Assembly: GCA_008508345.1 (NCBI GenBank)
Contig: QNGE01002679.1
Location: 42,371-106,370, forward strand
Length of the DNA: 64,000 nucleotides
Direction of reading: 5' to 3'
From: Paragonimus westermani
Lineage: Eukaryota > Platyhelminthes > Trematoda > Plagiorchiida > Troglotrematidae
In this document: positions 49,295-61,270 of the stretch, one piece after another
Layout: the number at the start of each line of letters is the position of its first letter
How positions within the stretch are numbered: the stretch's first letter is position 1
Position numbers and translations under genes: made by a program
Notes under the pieces: generated by a model
What the model saw: the letters and a program-made list of their open reading frames with translations, nothing else
The model's database searches: none
Told to the model about the DNA's origin: nothing

Positions 49295-49546
49295 TTAAGC
49301 TTTTAATAAACCTCGGAACCCAATAATTCCGTTGTGATTATCTAACTTGCTGTGCCTAGTGCGTAGGTTGCCTGAATAGTATCGACGTATTCTAACCCAA
49401 TACTCCTTATTCACATACAACCTCAGCCCATTTACACGCATTAAGTGATTCGTCATCTCAGAGAGATGTAGTTCATCATCCGCAAACAAACGCCTATTTC
49501 TAGGGTATATATCAGTCTTACCGGTCTTCGACCTGATATTTCTCAC
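49295..49546 (-). mobile_element. Possible non-LTR RT scrap with FADD box
   Basis: A - strand frame of 83 codons contains RRLFADDELHLSEMTNHL and GLRLYVNKE. FADD followed by LSE and, some 20 residues on, GLxLxxxK is the pattern of the catalytic C motif and following helix in LINE reverse transcriptases. Nothing else of an RT is visible around it, so chance is not excluded. Confidence 0.33.
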
Positions 49547-52064
49547 TGCGATAATGGACGAGTCAAGATGCTTTGCAACTGTGATCTGCGAAACTAGAAT
49601 TTATTAACACATAACCTGTATGAAAACATTACCGTTTGACAGGTGGCAGTTATACTCTGACACTTGCAGCTGACTGTGAAGTGTTAATGAGGGAGCTTGT
49701 GCAAGTTTCTGGATGAGATTTCCAGGAATCACTCAGATAATCTTTAAGCTTCCGGCACTCCACCTTGAATATCTTTCCAAGGATGTTTTCATCGTTCACC
49801 ACCATGCTGATTCAACTTACGGAAGTGTCTTGCCCTTAATGGACTATTTAAACACCACATGATGAGGTTAACCGAAATGTGCTATTTTTCATATATCACT
49901 CCGAAATATCGTTTGCATGATTTTACTAAAACTTCACATCACATTCATTTAATCGAATTTTCTCAGTTGTTTGTGTGCTAAGGCAAAACCACTCCCTAGC
50001 CGAAGGTCGCATCCACCACCGTGGGCCCCAAGCGCGATCATCCAGCCATTTGAGCGCACGTGACCGCGCGAATTATCTCACGCATGGGTGCGGCAACGCG
50101 ACGTGAATGACGGAACAGCATCAACGCGTACACGTTCCTAGTCATGGTAGCATGTCCCCTCGTATCAACCTAAGGCTGACCATAACTTACCCAGCTGTTC
50201 ATCGACAAGGGATTCTTTGTCTCTAGTCCACTTGAAACGTCTTTATATTGGTTTATTGCATGTACACATTAAATGTTCCTTTATCCTGATGTTAGTGAAT
50301 AGATTGCGGGTACTTAATATTCGCACTAGCCTGTTTCAATAAGCTGCATGTAATGAAAATGGTTGCATCTAGAAACCCTACAGAGGTACCAAGTACAATA
50401 GAACCGACTACAGAGATGAGGATCGTAATGCGGAATAAATTTTAATACGTCGTGGTGAAAGCCACATAAAGCGACTAACTTGCCAAGTCCATTGTGATGG
50501 CATGATACCTACAGGTTGTTCAGAACGAAAAGAGTCCTCAGTTAGCTTCCGCCATCCGGTAAAGAAGTGTAGCCAGGCAAAGTAGGTAGTTCACAGTCCT
50601 ATAGAGTCAGTGACTAGTAGCTCAATTCATGTGTCCTATGGATGAAGTTCATCCATGTGTGATGCACAGCGTACCCTGCAAGTGAATTAAACGGAAGAAG
50701 CCCAATAGTTCGAACATTTATCTGCAGAAGTGGGTCTGGTGTGGCAGGTGTGCTCACCCAGTGGGTTCCAGTTTAACGGAGCTATTGAGATACATACCCC
50801 TTGTTAGGCGGGGCTGGAGGCTAAAGTGGGCCACGCGCCTTCTGAATGGGGCTTAACTGTTTAGGTTTTCAGGTGCACTTTCGTCTTCGTTGAAGTCAAC
50901 GTCCATGGCGGTGATTCCTAAGGTTCACTCGAGATTTGTCCATCATTGGCGGAGTCCGAAGATATAGATACAACATAGATGCTATAAGCCGGAAAGAGTG
51001 CACGCTGTCCTAAGACCCATTTGCTCCGGTGGGTGGCGGGTTACATGCATCATATCGTGTTACTTTGTAGGAGACCCGGCGCCAGCAGTGAGTCTAGGAC
51101 GCTGTGATAGTACTACCGCTCGTTGTTCGCGACTTCCATATCATCAGCGTGGCCTCCGTTGTTTCACAGTTTACTCTTACTCAGAATACCATCCCCACTC
51201 CGCAGCCTGAAGACGCAGCCGGGGGTAGTTGGTCAGGTAACTCGATTGCTCGAGTATTAGGCGAATCCCAAAACCTATTAGTTCACTTAACGACGCCCAA
51301 TCTATCAACATAGGGAACAGTGTGTTTCCACCCTTGGTGTGGGAAGCACCGAGTAAATTATTCCGGAAACTGTTTGTGTTCTGATGACCACCCGAACCTG
51401 CGTAAATCAGTCGCTTTCCGAGATATACGTCGTATGAGGTCGTTTGGCGAAACTATGCTGCTGATGCAATGTGATGCGAGAACAGTGGCGGCTATACGAG
51501 TAGCGGTGTGCGAGACGGATCCGGTAATACTGGAATTGGATGCCTTGGGATGACTGACGGTTTCAATGGAGTTTGATATCGTTAATGCTAGGAAGTTGGA
51601 GGTGATGTGATTCAGACTTCGTTAGCCGATCGTTCGTTTCTCATGTTATACCGGTGGCAAGCAGGTGATTCCAGCAAACTTGGAAGCAGACGGTGAGCCG
51701 GTCTTTCCAAAGCACGGGATTATGGCCCACGGTGTTAGTGACGGGGTTTGTGATGCTTTTGGTCAGACGCAGAAAACAGGGACACTCGTTCCTGCGTAGT
51801 AAACTGTTGAGTCCTGCCGATTACGATTGCAATGAAAAATTACAATAAAATTGGACAAACTGAGACAATCACAAAATAACGTTGAGTCTGAGGCCTGAAA
51901 AGATGTGCGGCAATCATAGCAGAACCAGAAGATTTTATGAAGTTGTTCCACAATACTCGACAGTTTTCAGAACTACTTATGAACGGCTGCTAATTTGTAA
52001 GATATCCGCACCAAATTTGGTACGAATGAAGTTGAACAGTTTGGGCGTCGTGTTTAACACGTTA
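49547..52064. other. No recognised gene
   Basis: Includes GC-richer stretches at 50.0-50.15 and 50.7-51.6 kb with + frames of about 70 codons (51104-51313, 51320-51553). These may be an old retroelement leader, but no motif was found. Confidence 0.35.
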
Positions 52065-52180
52065 TTGATAAACAGATTGGTAATAACACAACGTTACAAG
52101 CAACTTGTAATACTCTACGTTTCAACCACCTCAGGTGGCCTTCCTCAGGAGTGTTGTGTTATCCCCAATCTGTTTATCAA
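52065..52180 (-). other. Inverted repeat enclosing a hammerhead-ribozyme-like core
   Basis: The arms 52065-52092 and 52153-52180 are complementary at 26 of 28 positions (TTGATAAACAGATTGG and ATAACACAAC are exact). Read on the - strand, the 60-base centre gives CTGAGGA (52148-52142), one extra A, a seven-pair stem GGCCACC/GGTGGTT with a TGA loop, and GAAA (52123-52120). ACGT (52120-52117) then pairs with ACGT (52094-52091) around a small hairpin. CTGANGA, stem II and GAAA are the conserved parts of a hammerhead ribozyme. Departures: the extra A before stem II, about seven unpaired bases between stem I and CTGAGGA, and T at the cleavage position. Activity is uncertain. Confidence 0.5.
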
Positions 52181-54511
52181 TGACTGTTAATCTGGTTTGT
52201 TTGTTTCTAAAGTCGACCTTGCCAACGATTACTCAAAAATTATTTTGACTCCTCAGTTAATGGTTCTGACGATGATCAGTGCATCACAACAGTTTCCCCA
52301 GCGCATTTTTTTCCTGTCCGGAATTATCCACTGGGAGTTTGTTTATGGACTACATACTACTCACCATTATAATCATTCTCAAAGAGACTAGAATGCTATG
52401 GATTGCTAACAAATTTCGTATCAGTTGATGTGGCAAATCTGCGTTGTTTGTGGCACCACAACGGCTTCAACTAACGTCTGTGTGCTCGTGCTAATGATAG
52501 ACGATTATACCAGAAAAAGTCCTGTAATAATCGAATGCAACAATAAAGAATAGATTAGCTCTGGTCCAGTGCTAGCTTTGGTGCAGCAGACAGAAGACCG
52601 GGAACTGTTCCTACAGTTACGACTTCTTTGTATTTCGGCATGTATGCAGTCTTATGGGTGGCAATACGTAAAACAAATGTATAAGAAATGTGAGGTAGAC
52701 GGGCGCCAAGCACCCGCTTTCCTCTAGTGCTTGAATCGCAGAGAGTTCGTCTGATCGCTAACCGTCGGACAGTTGACAGCAAATTAGGCATGACATTCCA
52801 GGTTGGCTGCAATTTCAGTGTTCCGGGAGATAGTTACGTGTCTACGGCGTGCTGTTGTCCTTGGACTGCTTGTCTGCAACCTGTGGTCACCACCAGCCCG
52901 CGGCAAATTGTATTCAAAACAGATTTTAAACTAAGAATTGGGTGGAAATGACCCAATTAGAATCAAAGCAGTTCGGTTAAACTGTATGATGAAATATCAG
53001 CGTTATGTTATCGACAGCGAACAAACCTCTCTTCCTGACTGGACTGCGTTACCCAAGAAGAATGCACTGTGTAGGAACCCTACATGACTTACCCGCAGGT
53101 CTACTTCGTCCGTGAATTGATCTGGACACGGGAAACCTCTACTTCCATGATCTGGGCAACACTAGCGCGTGCTGTGTGAAACATTATGGTAATGGTCTAT
53201 AATAACCATCTTGAAACCGGCTTCATCTTTATTTGGACCCATACACATGGACTAGTCTTTGTTTGTCCTTGATGGAATGCCTCACATTTTAGCAAGTGGT
53301 AAGCCTAACTTTTGCGCTTATAGCTCACTAGAATGAGCTGACTGTGCCATCAGAATAATGCAAGTGAAAAGGGATGCACTGAAACTACTTTTCAGGTTGG
53401 ACACACAAATCTGGTCGGGATTTTTGTCTTTGTGAACAAAATCCTCGGATCGACGGCGACTGACAAGTGACAGCAACAGGACACGTGAAGGTTGAGTTGT
53501 ACTGACGTTACCCAGTATCCTCAAAAATGTGTTGCTTGTCGCAGGGCTTCATGATGTAAGGGAAAACATACCGAGTCCTCTTCTCACTTGTGTTTCTGTT
53601 GGGAGGAAAAATCACCAAAACAATCTAGTCAGGACATCGGTAGCGGCTGATGAAATCAGACAGCTACAAAGTACTGGGGGGCACGTCGGACTGACAAGCA
53701 GGATACGTGCAAGTGAGTGGGGGTGTCACGCCACCCAGAGAAACTAACGCCTATGGGTTTGGCCTTACTTGGCCACTTGGAAGCGAAGTGGCTTAGACAA
53801 GTAGACAGTGACTCATCACTATTTCATGATATCTATTTACAGGCATTTCATTCATTTGGTCGAACTGGTTTTTGGCAATACAGCGTGTTTACCGCGACCG
53901 TGTTTTTCTTGTCTCCGCACAAGTAGACTAGGGAAAGCCGCGTAGCGGGAACCCAGATCTAGCAGTCAAGCAGTATTAGAACGTTTGGCAAGGGAAAGGC
54001 GCGTTACATCGGTTTCTTAAAACAGAAAAACTTACCACAACAATGCGTTATCTACAGTGTACCACCAAGTGCTTCAAATTAATCCAAGTCACGTTAGTCA
54101 TGAAGTACCCACTGTTGAATGGTTGCTCCGTTGACTTTAACAAGATAATGCAATATCACATTTCGTTTTATGCTCCCGAGATTACCTGAATGCCTTGTTT
54201 TTGACAGGATGGTTTGACCATGCATGATTTAGAGATTGGTCACTGAAGTTGTAGGATTTAGCCCCATTGGGCTTTCATACCTTGCGTACTTGTAGCAAAC
54301 CGTATGTTTCGGGAGTGGTATATGAGGCTAGCAGTTCACTTCGCTTGTTTCAGTTTGGACACCCTCATCCACTTCACAAAATTATTGTCGTTATATGCTA
54401 TGATGAATGGACTTGGAGCGCGTATTCGTGACACTTTAATCACCTCCTTTTAGGCAAACGTGCCTCCAAAAATAACTTCATTTTCAGAACTTCCGATCTA
54501 CTCGGCCAAAA
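52181..54511. other. No recognised gene
   Basis: Short frames on both strands without motifs. Confidence 0.45.
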
Positions 54512-54622
54512 TGCTTCTTTTCAAAGGAGGCTGGCTGGAAAGTCTACCTGAATGCAAAGCTGCGATCAATTATGGGTGATTTTCAACGTGAGCTTAACCA
54601 AATTGCGATTACTTATCAGTAA
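54512..54622 (+). mobile_element. tRNA-box SINE family, 3' fragment with tail
   Basis: Body AAAGGAGGCTGGCTGGAAAG and tail ending TTACTTATCAGTAA match the outward ends of the copies at 5.6 and 7.9 kb. The 5' tRNA-like part is absent. Confidence 0.6.
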
Positions 54623-57431
54623 CCAAGAGAGAGTTATTCCCACTAATAATAAACAACGGATGCTAGTGAGCCAACACCAGGTGTCCTAAGATACAATCAG
54701 CAACAAATCTCATGTGTTCATCAGCTCATCTTCAACTCGTAATGTCTGCCGTGTTGACCACCAGTTCATCTACAGTTGTAGAGACATTTTCATAGATGAA
54801 ACGAATACACCACACGTGCGCTAACGTATATTTACGTTCTCTCTTCATGCTATCTTTCTTACTACTAGGCTGCCAAAAGTCATTTGCCGTAACAGAAAAT
54901 CAACCCATTTTAGCCGAAGATGGAATGTGTTTGCAAAAGAATTATATTGTTGCCAATTCGCCGTAATTTTGTAAAGTATAAGAATGACTTGCATGAAACA
55001 ATTCACTTTTGAAGTTGAACACACTGATAAGGTACACGTCAGGGTGGAGGCTATAATATCACAGAACCCGGACTCTCCTACAAATGTATTAAAGCCATCG
55101 AGCTGTACACTGATTGTACACTGCCCGGTGTTCTAATATCTCGGGAAGATAGATATATCCTTTAGGTATATACAGTTTACAAATTACAGCTTTGTCTTTC
55201 TCGATATCTATAGGTTACTACCAAGTTGGGGAGACGGAAGGCAAGTAAGAGTGTTCTAGAGCTTTAGCGAAGTAGCCGGTATCTTGGTTACCTTTTGATA
55301 CGGTCATTAAAACAATGCTAAAAGTTCCGAAATATCCTGAATTGGCCAGACAGCGTCCATCAACAGAGTATTGGTCGAACAATACTACTATCTTATTCAT
55401 GTTCTTCTTATCTCCATGCGTATTCCGGCTAATATTTTTTCATAGTGCAAGCAAAAAACGCCACCTTTGAGTCCGTCATCATAAATGTCACATATTTTGT
55501 TGACTACCTGAAATGGGTTAAGTCATTTTCTTGTTTTTTTATATTAAAAAACAGAGCCGTAATTGACGCCTGTTCTACGGTTAGTTTAGAAACAGCGCAT
55601 AGACTTCAGTCTGTATGATAAAGCACGTCCTACTGGAGTGAAAGCTACAATTGCTACGCATATTTTGGTTTGCCTCGAACTCGTTTTGCCATAAGGCCAA
55701 TAGCTGCCTCATTTTCAAATCGACTATTTCATCTTTTCATTGCATAAGTTGAACGGAACAGATGTAAAATGAAGTAGTATTTTAATAGAGCCTAATAGAG
55801 TGACGGCAAACCTATGTCCAAGTCACAGACGAAATAGCTGGGCAAGTGTAAGTTTATTTGATCGATGACTTGTATCCGGCTCTAAGGAATTCTGCCGTCA
55901 TGGTCGGTAAGCCGCTAGTGGTTCGCGGCTATTTTCGAAACAGCCACAAATGAGTCCACAGCGTTAACTGAGTTGTCGAGTTAAACCTTATTTTGAACCA
56001 TTTTAACAAAATAACGCGGACAATTATAAACCGCCTAATTTTTAACGATTCGAAAAACGCATTAGAAAATACGGTTTTGAAAAACAGCTTCTCGTTTTAT
56101 CATTGCTCTGGCTGGTTAGAGTCTCTAATTCCCTTCCTTGAGTTTTACGAAGACTAAACCACAGTCTAATCAACCCCTCGGTTTCACATGTATCGCTCGT
56201 TTTCCACTAGTTTCTAAGTCTAGACTTATTATCTGATGCACCACCAGAGAGCACACCTTCATTTAGCACCGGACAGAAATAGACAGTCAACACTAATTAG
56301 ATAGAGGTAAAGATGTCCACCAACGATATTTCAGTGTACAAAGGTTTCGTGACTCTAACACACACCGCTAATTTATCGTTCACAATTCACGTTCGCCTAT
56401 ATTTTATTTTGCATACCGTTTTGTTTGTTTTAACCAAAGACGTCTTCTAACATTGGTTTAAAAGTTTAGACTTACTACGGTTTTGCATGATCCTGTTAAA
56501 ATATAAAATTATAATTTTCCTTATCTATTGCACTTTCTTCTCCCATGGGCTGAAATTACTTGGCCGTTAGTGAATGACTTGCAAGCAAGCAAATGTTCAC
56601 TATCATCCCAGAAGGTGTTGAAAGATTGTTGTTGCAACTAATTGATTCTGTTGCTTTCCAGTGAAGTGATAAACAGCTGGCAAGAACGTATTAGGTCGTG
56701 TCAGCAAAACAAACCCTACGATCAGATAATGTCACATAATTAGACTACTACAGAATAGCAGTCCGGACGTTTATCATCAATGTTTTTGGTGTTGATAGGG
56801 CTCAAAAATTTAAAAACGGCCACTCGTAACTTCACTGGTGGTTAACGGGATTAGGTGCATACAATAAAAAAATATTATGATGTTGGACTAATAGTTTCTG
56901 TTTCGACTTTTTTCCCAACAGTATAGTTAATCTGGCGATAAGTCTCACTTATTATCTGGTGAGCTGTGGCTTTAAACGTGTTGTCAGAACATGCAAGCAT
57001 CCTTATATTTTAGAAAGAAGTGATTTTCGGTTAACGTTACTAACATTCAATTCGAATATTCTAACAATGTTTAGTTTTCATGGGATATAGATGACAAGCT
57101 TCTTTGACAGGCTGGCGGAGTTACGTTCCCTAATACTTCAAACAAAGCGTTCATAATCGAATATGGCATTAACTAGCATATTACGTCTCCCAACAGGAAG
57201 CCTTGGCCTTTTTGGTGGTTCGCAGTCTTTAAGAGCAAAGTGCGTAAATTGTGCTATTTATATGGAATATTTGACTAATCTTGTTATCTCACTGACGATA
57301 CCTTCCTCATTGCATACAATGATCAGTTGAATATATCAAACGGTCACAAAAATATTACAATATAAAACTATTCTTTCTACTTCCACAGGTTTTGTTTTGC
57401 AATCTCAGATTTAAACTGGTAATATTTCCAG
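54623..57431. other. AT-rich DNA with very few open frames
   Basis: The most stop-dense part of the window. It looks like intron or intergenic DNA, perhaps leading to the exon-like segment at 57.43 kb. Confidence 0.5.
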
Positions 57432-57528
57432 TGCTATCAGCAATTCTCCTCACCAATATCCCTCGCCTTTATTAAGCCCTCACGGACCATTTACAACCCC
57501 ATCCAACACATGCATGTCTCCTATGGTG
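57432..57528 (+). CDS. Exon-like Ser/Pro-rich segment, gene unknown
   Basis: An acceptor TTTCCAG (ending at 57431) is followed by a frame reading ISNSPHQYPSPLLSPHG and ending in NTCMSPMV at a GTAACA donor (57529). The composition (Ser, Pro, His) is that of a disordered region such as in a transcription factor. The same frame stays open without splicing to a TGA at 57987, giving about 185 codons, so the true 3' border is unclear. No partner exon was found, and the segment lies in AT-rich DNA. Confidence 0.28.
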
Positions 57529-57987
57529 GTAACACTTCTCTGGTGTGATCAAATAATTATCCGTAGTCCTAATGGTCTCCTTGTATTGCCATGTTCACTA
57601 TCGCGGCGTATAAGTTCGTGCATTTACAATATAGACTTGTTACAATGGATCTCTTTTCCCACTGGTTTTAGAGTAGATTTCAGATATGCCATGTTTATTG
57701 TGAATAAAACTGTTTACCGACGGATTTATTCCATCCTACCAAGACATGACGATACTACCTTATCCACTGCGCCTTCGGATGTAGAACCAGTCGAAGACAA
57801 TATTCTGAAACAAATCACCAGAACGTCAAAAATTTGCGGAATAATTTCAAAACTTAGAAACGGTGAAAAAAGTTTTGTTTGTAGTGCACCTGAAGCGGAC
57901 ACAGGTTACTTGTATAATATTATAGAAGGACCAGTTCATATAACGTATACGAAGTATTGGTTCTGTCTACAGCTGTCGCGATTTTGA

Positions 57988-59639
57988 GAGTTAGTATTAA
58001 GAAAACACTTGAAGCTGTTCAAGTTCATTTTTTTAAACAGTTCATAATTGTCACTATGTAATGCTGAAACTACAGAGAATAGAAGAAAAGAACTAGTTGC
58101 ATGAATTTCTTTAGGTAGAGCAGCCTATAAATCGGTTAATAAACCGCGACGTTGAACCTTCAACTGCCTTGATTTTTATTTGTAACAAGTTAGTGTACGT
58201 ATAGAATTGATTAACAAAACGGAATCTCCCAACTGTTTCCCTGTTTTGCAGTTGTTAAATGTAGTAGCTAACGAGGACATAAGAAGTAATATTGCTATCC
58301 TCAAAATTGACCTGCTGGTTTTATAATCCACCTTGCAAAATAGCGAAGCCCTTCAGATTGCAGGTTTGATTTTCGAAGTTTGACGGGGACGAGATGAAAA
58401 GACTTTCTTACCTGGAAGCTTTGAACAGATGTTAAAGATAGTACGGTTTTTCAAGAAGTCAGGACTTATTTCACAGAAAACATTACTGTATTAACCGGGT
58501 ATAGAAAAGTCATAACTCAGCCACATATAAATTCCGTCATCACAGACGATACTCAAAGAACTGGTAGCCGGATAGGTGGAAACTGCTCGTAACGTCTTGT
58601 TCAGACTAACGCGACCTGAGGAGTCCAAACAAGGACGAAACCGGTCGTGAAGTGTAGGTTTTAGGAAGAGTATCAAGGGGCATTATAAAATACTCCACTT
58701 CGCACGCAGTGGTTTGTGTGACCGATGGTGCTTTATCAGTGTTGGCCAGCCATACTCAGTCCACTGTACCCAATGCGTGACTTACCATTTGTGTGCCTTT
58801 CTAACCATTGCAGCGAACCCTCTGACTTGATGCAACCCAATGCACTGTAAGATCGTCTGTTCTATCATATTCATCAAGAAAATGATGAGGAGTGTACGCA
58901 TCCTAGTTCGCATATTGGGGTTTGAGGCTTATCACAGGAAAATCATCTGCCTTGTTGCGTTCCACCGTAAAACAATTTGGTTTTATTTTTAAGTGACAGT
59001 TCACAGAACGGGTCGATTTTTCTAAATGAGACACATCACAGTAATTAGCAAGTTCTAAAAAGCCGGATTTGTTGAACCACAAGTTTCAAAAATAATTGTG
59101 GTTGCTTATCTAATGAAGATGATAATAGGGTTTTGGCGGAAAATGTTTTTCGGCGTAGCCTTGAACAACATTGGATAACTCAGTTTCCCCATCCGGCTAA
59201 CTTTGACACAGACTTACATGGTGGTGAGCTACAGTTGTGCGTCACATACCTAACCAGTTTTTATAGAAGAATGCAATTGCGGTTCAGGCGTATTCGAGGG
59301 ATGGGAATTCCAGACTGAATTGATTTACAGTAAATGTCAAGGAAGTTTTTATATTACAAGGATATCCGGCTGAGTCTCGAAATAACATATCAACCAGGTT
59401 GAAACGGAACTTATGATATTATAATGTATTGCATCCCTAGTGAGTAGTATGGCACTAACCAAACGCAAGGAATTAAAAGGGCAGCTCACAACACCAGGAA
59501 GACCAAACGCTGGTAGCGACGGTAGGAGAGGTGTGTATGCACTGCGCGAGACACGTTAATAAGGAGACTAGGGAGGTACTACTGCCAACGGATCTGGACA
59601 CTTGTCAGATATGAGAGTAGCGTTTTGGTCTTGATAGTG
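57988..59639. other. No recognised gene
   Basis: AT-rich, short frames only. Confidence 0.5.
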
Positions 59640-60135
59640 TATTTTCACGGGCCAAGTAATGGAAGTTCAGAAGTAATCACTGCCAATGACTGGTCAATTT
59701 GTAATCTGTCAACATTTATTTGAAATACGAAATTCTGAATTAGTTTTATGACAACATCTAGAGGGGTGGTACGTTCCGATTCTGCGTTGTTGTTTACCAC
59801 AAGGTCATCTCCACATATCGTCACATTTTCCAGTATGTTGCCAAATGATCTATTGGACAGAATTATGATTAATGTTCCCTGCTCTTGACAAGATACCGTT
59901 TTTGCCCACCAAGAATGTGGTTTTCTCATAATCCGATTTTCGCTCGCCATCTACCAGTATCCGGAGTGTAAATACAACACCGTAAACAAATTCGCCTATA
60001 GAGTTTTCCCCACGTGACTCCATTCAATTTTCTAAAATCCGCATAATAACGATTTATTCTGTCGGGTTTCTTCACCAGGAGGAGAGACGAGTAGTGCGAG
60101 CTGCTGGTTTCTGCGACAGCGCCTCCAACTAAAAT
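59640..60135 (-). mobile_element. Ty3/gypsy relic, reverse transcriptase region
   Basis: On the - strand: SSSHYSSLLLVKKPDRINRY and YADFRKLNGVT (60.13-60.01 kb), then KTTFLVGKNGIL, then ICGDDLVVNN followed by LDVVIKLIQNFVFQINVDRL at 59.80-59.65 kb. These match, in order, the RT of gypsy elements: SPxVLVKK, DYRxLN, the KTAF word and the YxDD motif (here CGDD). The two catalytic Asp residues are kept, but frames shift at least twice and part of the palm is missing. It may belong with the unidentified open blocks at 60.3-61.3 kb. Confidence 0.6.
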
Positions 60136-60334
60136 ATGTTTTTCCTTTCCATTCCTCTTCGAGATGAACGGATATTGTACGAGGTCGGTGCAGCCAGAAC
60201 GCTTCGGTTTCTGTTATTTCAAATACGGTCCTGTTGCAGAAACCATACGAATAATCGTCATTCGTGAATAACTAGGGGGGAAGGGTATTTCTTCGCTAAG
60301 GACTTACTTAAGGATGTTGTGCACGTGGGGGGGG

Positions 60335-60452
60335 GCATAATCGTGTGTATTTAGTTACCTTTATTCTGTTGCTGCTCCGTAAGAGTCAGGGAACCGTACC
60401 TGGTGGACAGCTTTTCAAACTTCAGGTCAACCATGACCTGCTGAAGCGTGGA
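60335..60452 (-). CDS. Third exon-like block, unrecognised (- strand)
   Basis: A short - strand open segment reads PTSTLQQVMVDLKFEKL and STRYGSLTLTEQQQNK before a GTAACT donor. It has a coiled-coil-like pattern. Its phase does not fit the block at 60.75-60.89 kb with the strong donor there, so a common gene is not shown. It may be part of the decayed gypsy element just downstream. Confidence 0.22.
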
Positions 60453-60736
60453 AGTCGGCTGCAACGGTTGTCAGTCTAGTTTCTAAAACAACATAAACCA
60501 CTATCTCATAATAAAGCTACCAGCAAGCGCCAAGTTATGGCATCCAGGCATTTGGACGAGCACCACTGTCGGTTCTACGGTTTCCTTTATTTTACAAGCA
60601 ATCAACGAAACAGTTATCGCCGTATCCACCAATCACTGTTCTATTCCGTCATCCTAAATGCATGTACGCGTGGACCCCTCTCTCAACAGCTGCCATCACT
60701 ATTTGATCCACACAATAAAAAAGAAAATTCGTGGAA

Positions 60737-60888
60737 CACATTTTACAACTCACAAACCGCCTTCTGGCGGTCGGCCGGACTGTCGAACCTAGCCATCAGC
60801 GCCTCCTTCCCGGTGCAACCCTCCATCTTTACAACGGCTTCTCGTGCTGTGTCCAGCATCAGCTTCGCCCTTCCCTTCACTAATACCT
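60737..60888 (-). CDS. Exon-like block, unrecognised (- strand)
   Basis: On the - strand a good acceptor (TGGTCTCTTTGCAG, ending at 60887) leads into an open frame VLVKGRAKLMLDTAREA, then KMEGCTGKEALMARFD, ending at a GTGAGT donor near 60754 (otherwise a TAA follows three codons later). The sequence is charged and helical with no stops, unlike its surroundings. It lies upstream, in - strand sense, of the gypsy RT relic, so it could be a gag segment or a host exon. I do not recognise it. Confidence 0.35.
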
Positions 60889-61069
60889 GCAAAGAGACCA
60901 GCTTCTCACGGGTCAGTCTTGACTCAGGTCATCTCAGTCATGGCCTCGAAGTTCGCCTAGAACACCCTGAAGTCTCCATCTTATAACGGATTTAGCCACG
61001 TTACTGACTTTCTCGGTTGGTCACAGCTCTAACTGTTGCAAATGCGAAGTCAATTCTCACTAGGGAAGC

Positions 61070-61270
61070 CTACTTCTTGACATCCATTACAATACATGAA
61101 AATACACAACCACACTGTTTCGTACGCTGCCATGTATCCACATCCCTCGACAGTAGTACAAAGTTAGTCTCCTGGTTGAGGAGTCTCGCACCGTGCAGCC
61201 CGCCTCCAGCCCTTGGTCTCCCTGACGTTGAGGGCTGCCCTTCAAATTTCTTGCGCTCGGTTCGTGCCAT
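61070..61270 (-). CDS. Exon-like block starting at ATG, unrecognised (- strand)
   Basis: From an ATG at 61270 on the - strand the frame reads MARTERKKFEGQPSTSGRPR, then a Gly/Arg-rich stretch and LLNQETNFVLLSRDVDTW, and runs to a TAG at 61072. The first 45 residues look like a basic disordered N-terminus followed by a helix. It may be a first coding exon joined to the block at 60.75-60.89 kb, for which phase-0 GT donors exist only with weak consensus. The product is not identified. Confidence 0.33.
   Translation of the reverse strand: MARTERKKFEGQPSTSGRPRAGGGLHGARLLNQETNFVLLSRDVDTWQRTKQCGCVFSCIVMDVKK

Noticed and set aside
57514..57987. 157-codon + strand frame as a complete protein
   Set aside because: A start at 57514 ignores the in-frame open sequence and acceptor upstream. 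The end has no recognised domain. Recorded only as an exon-like segment.
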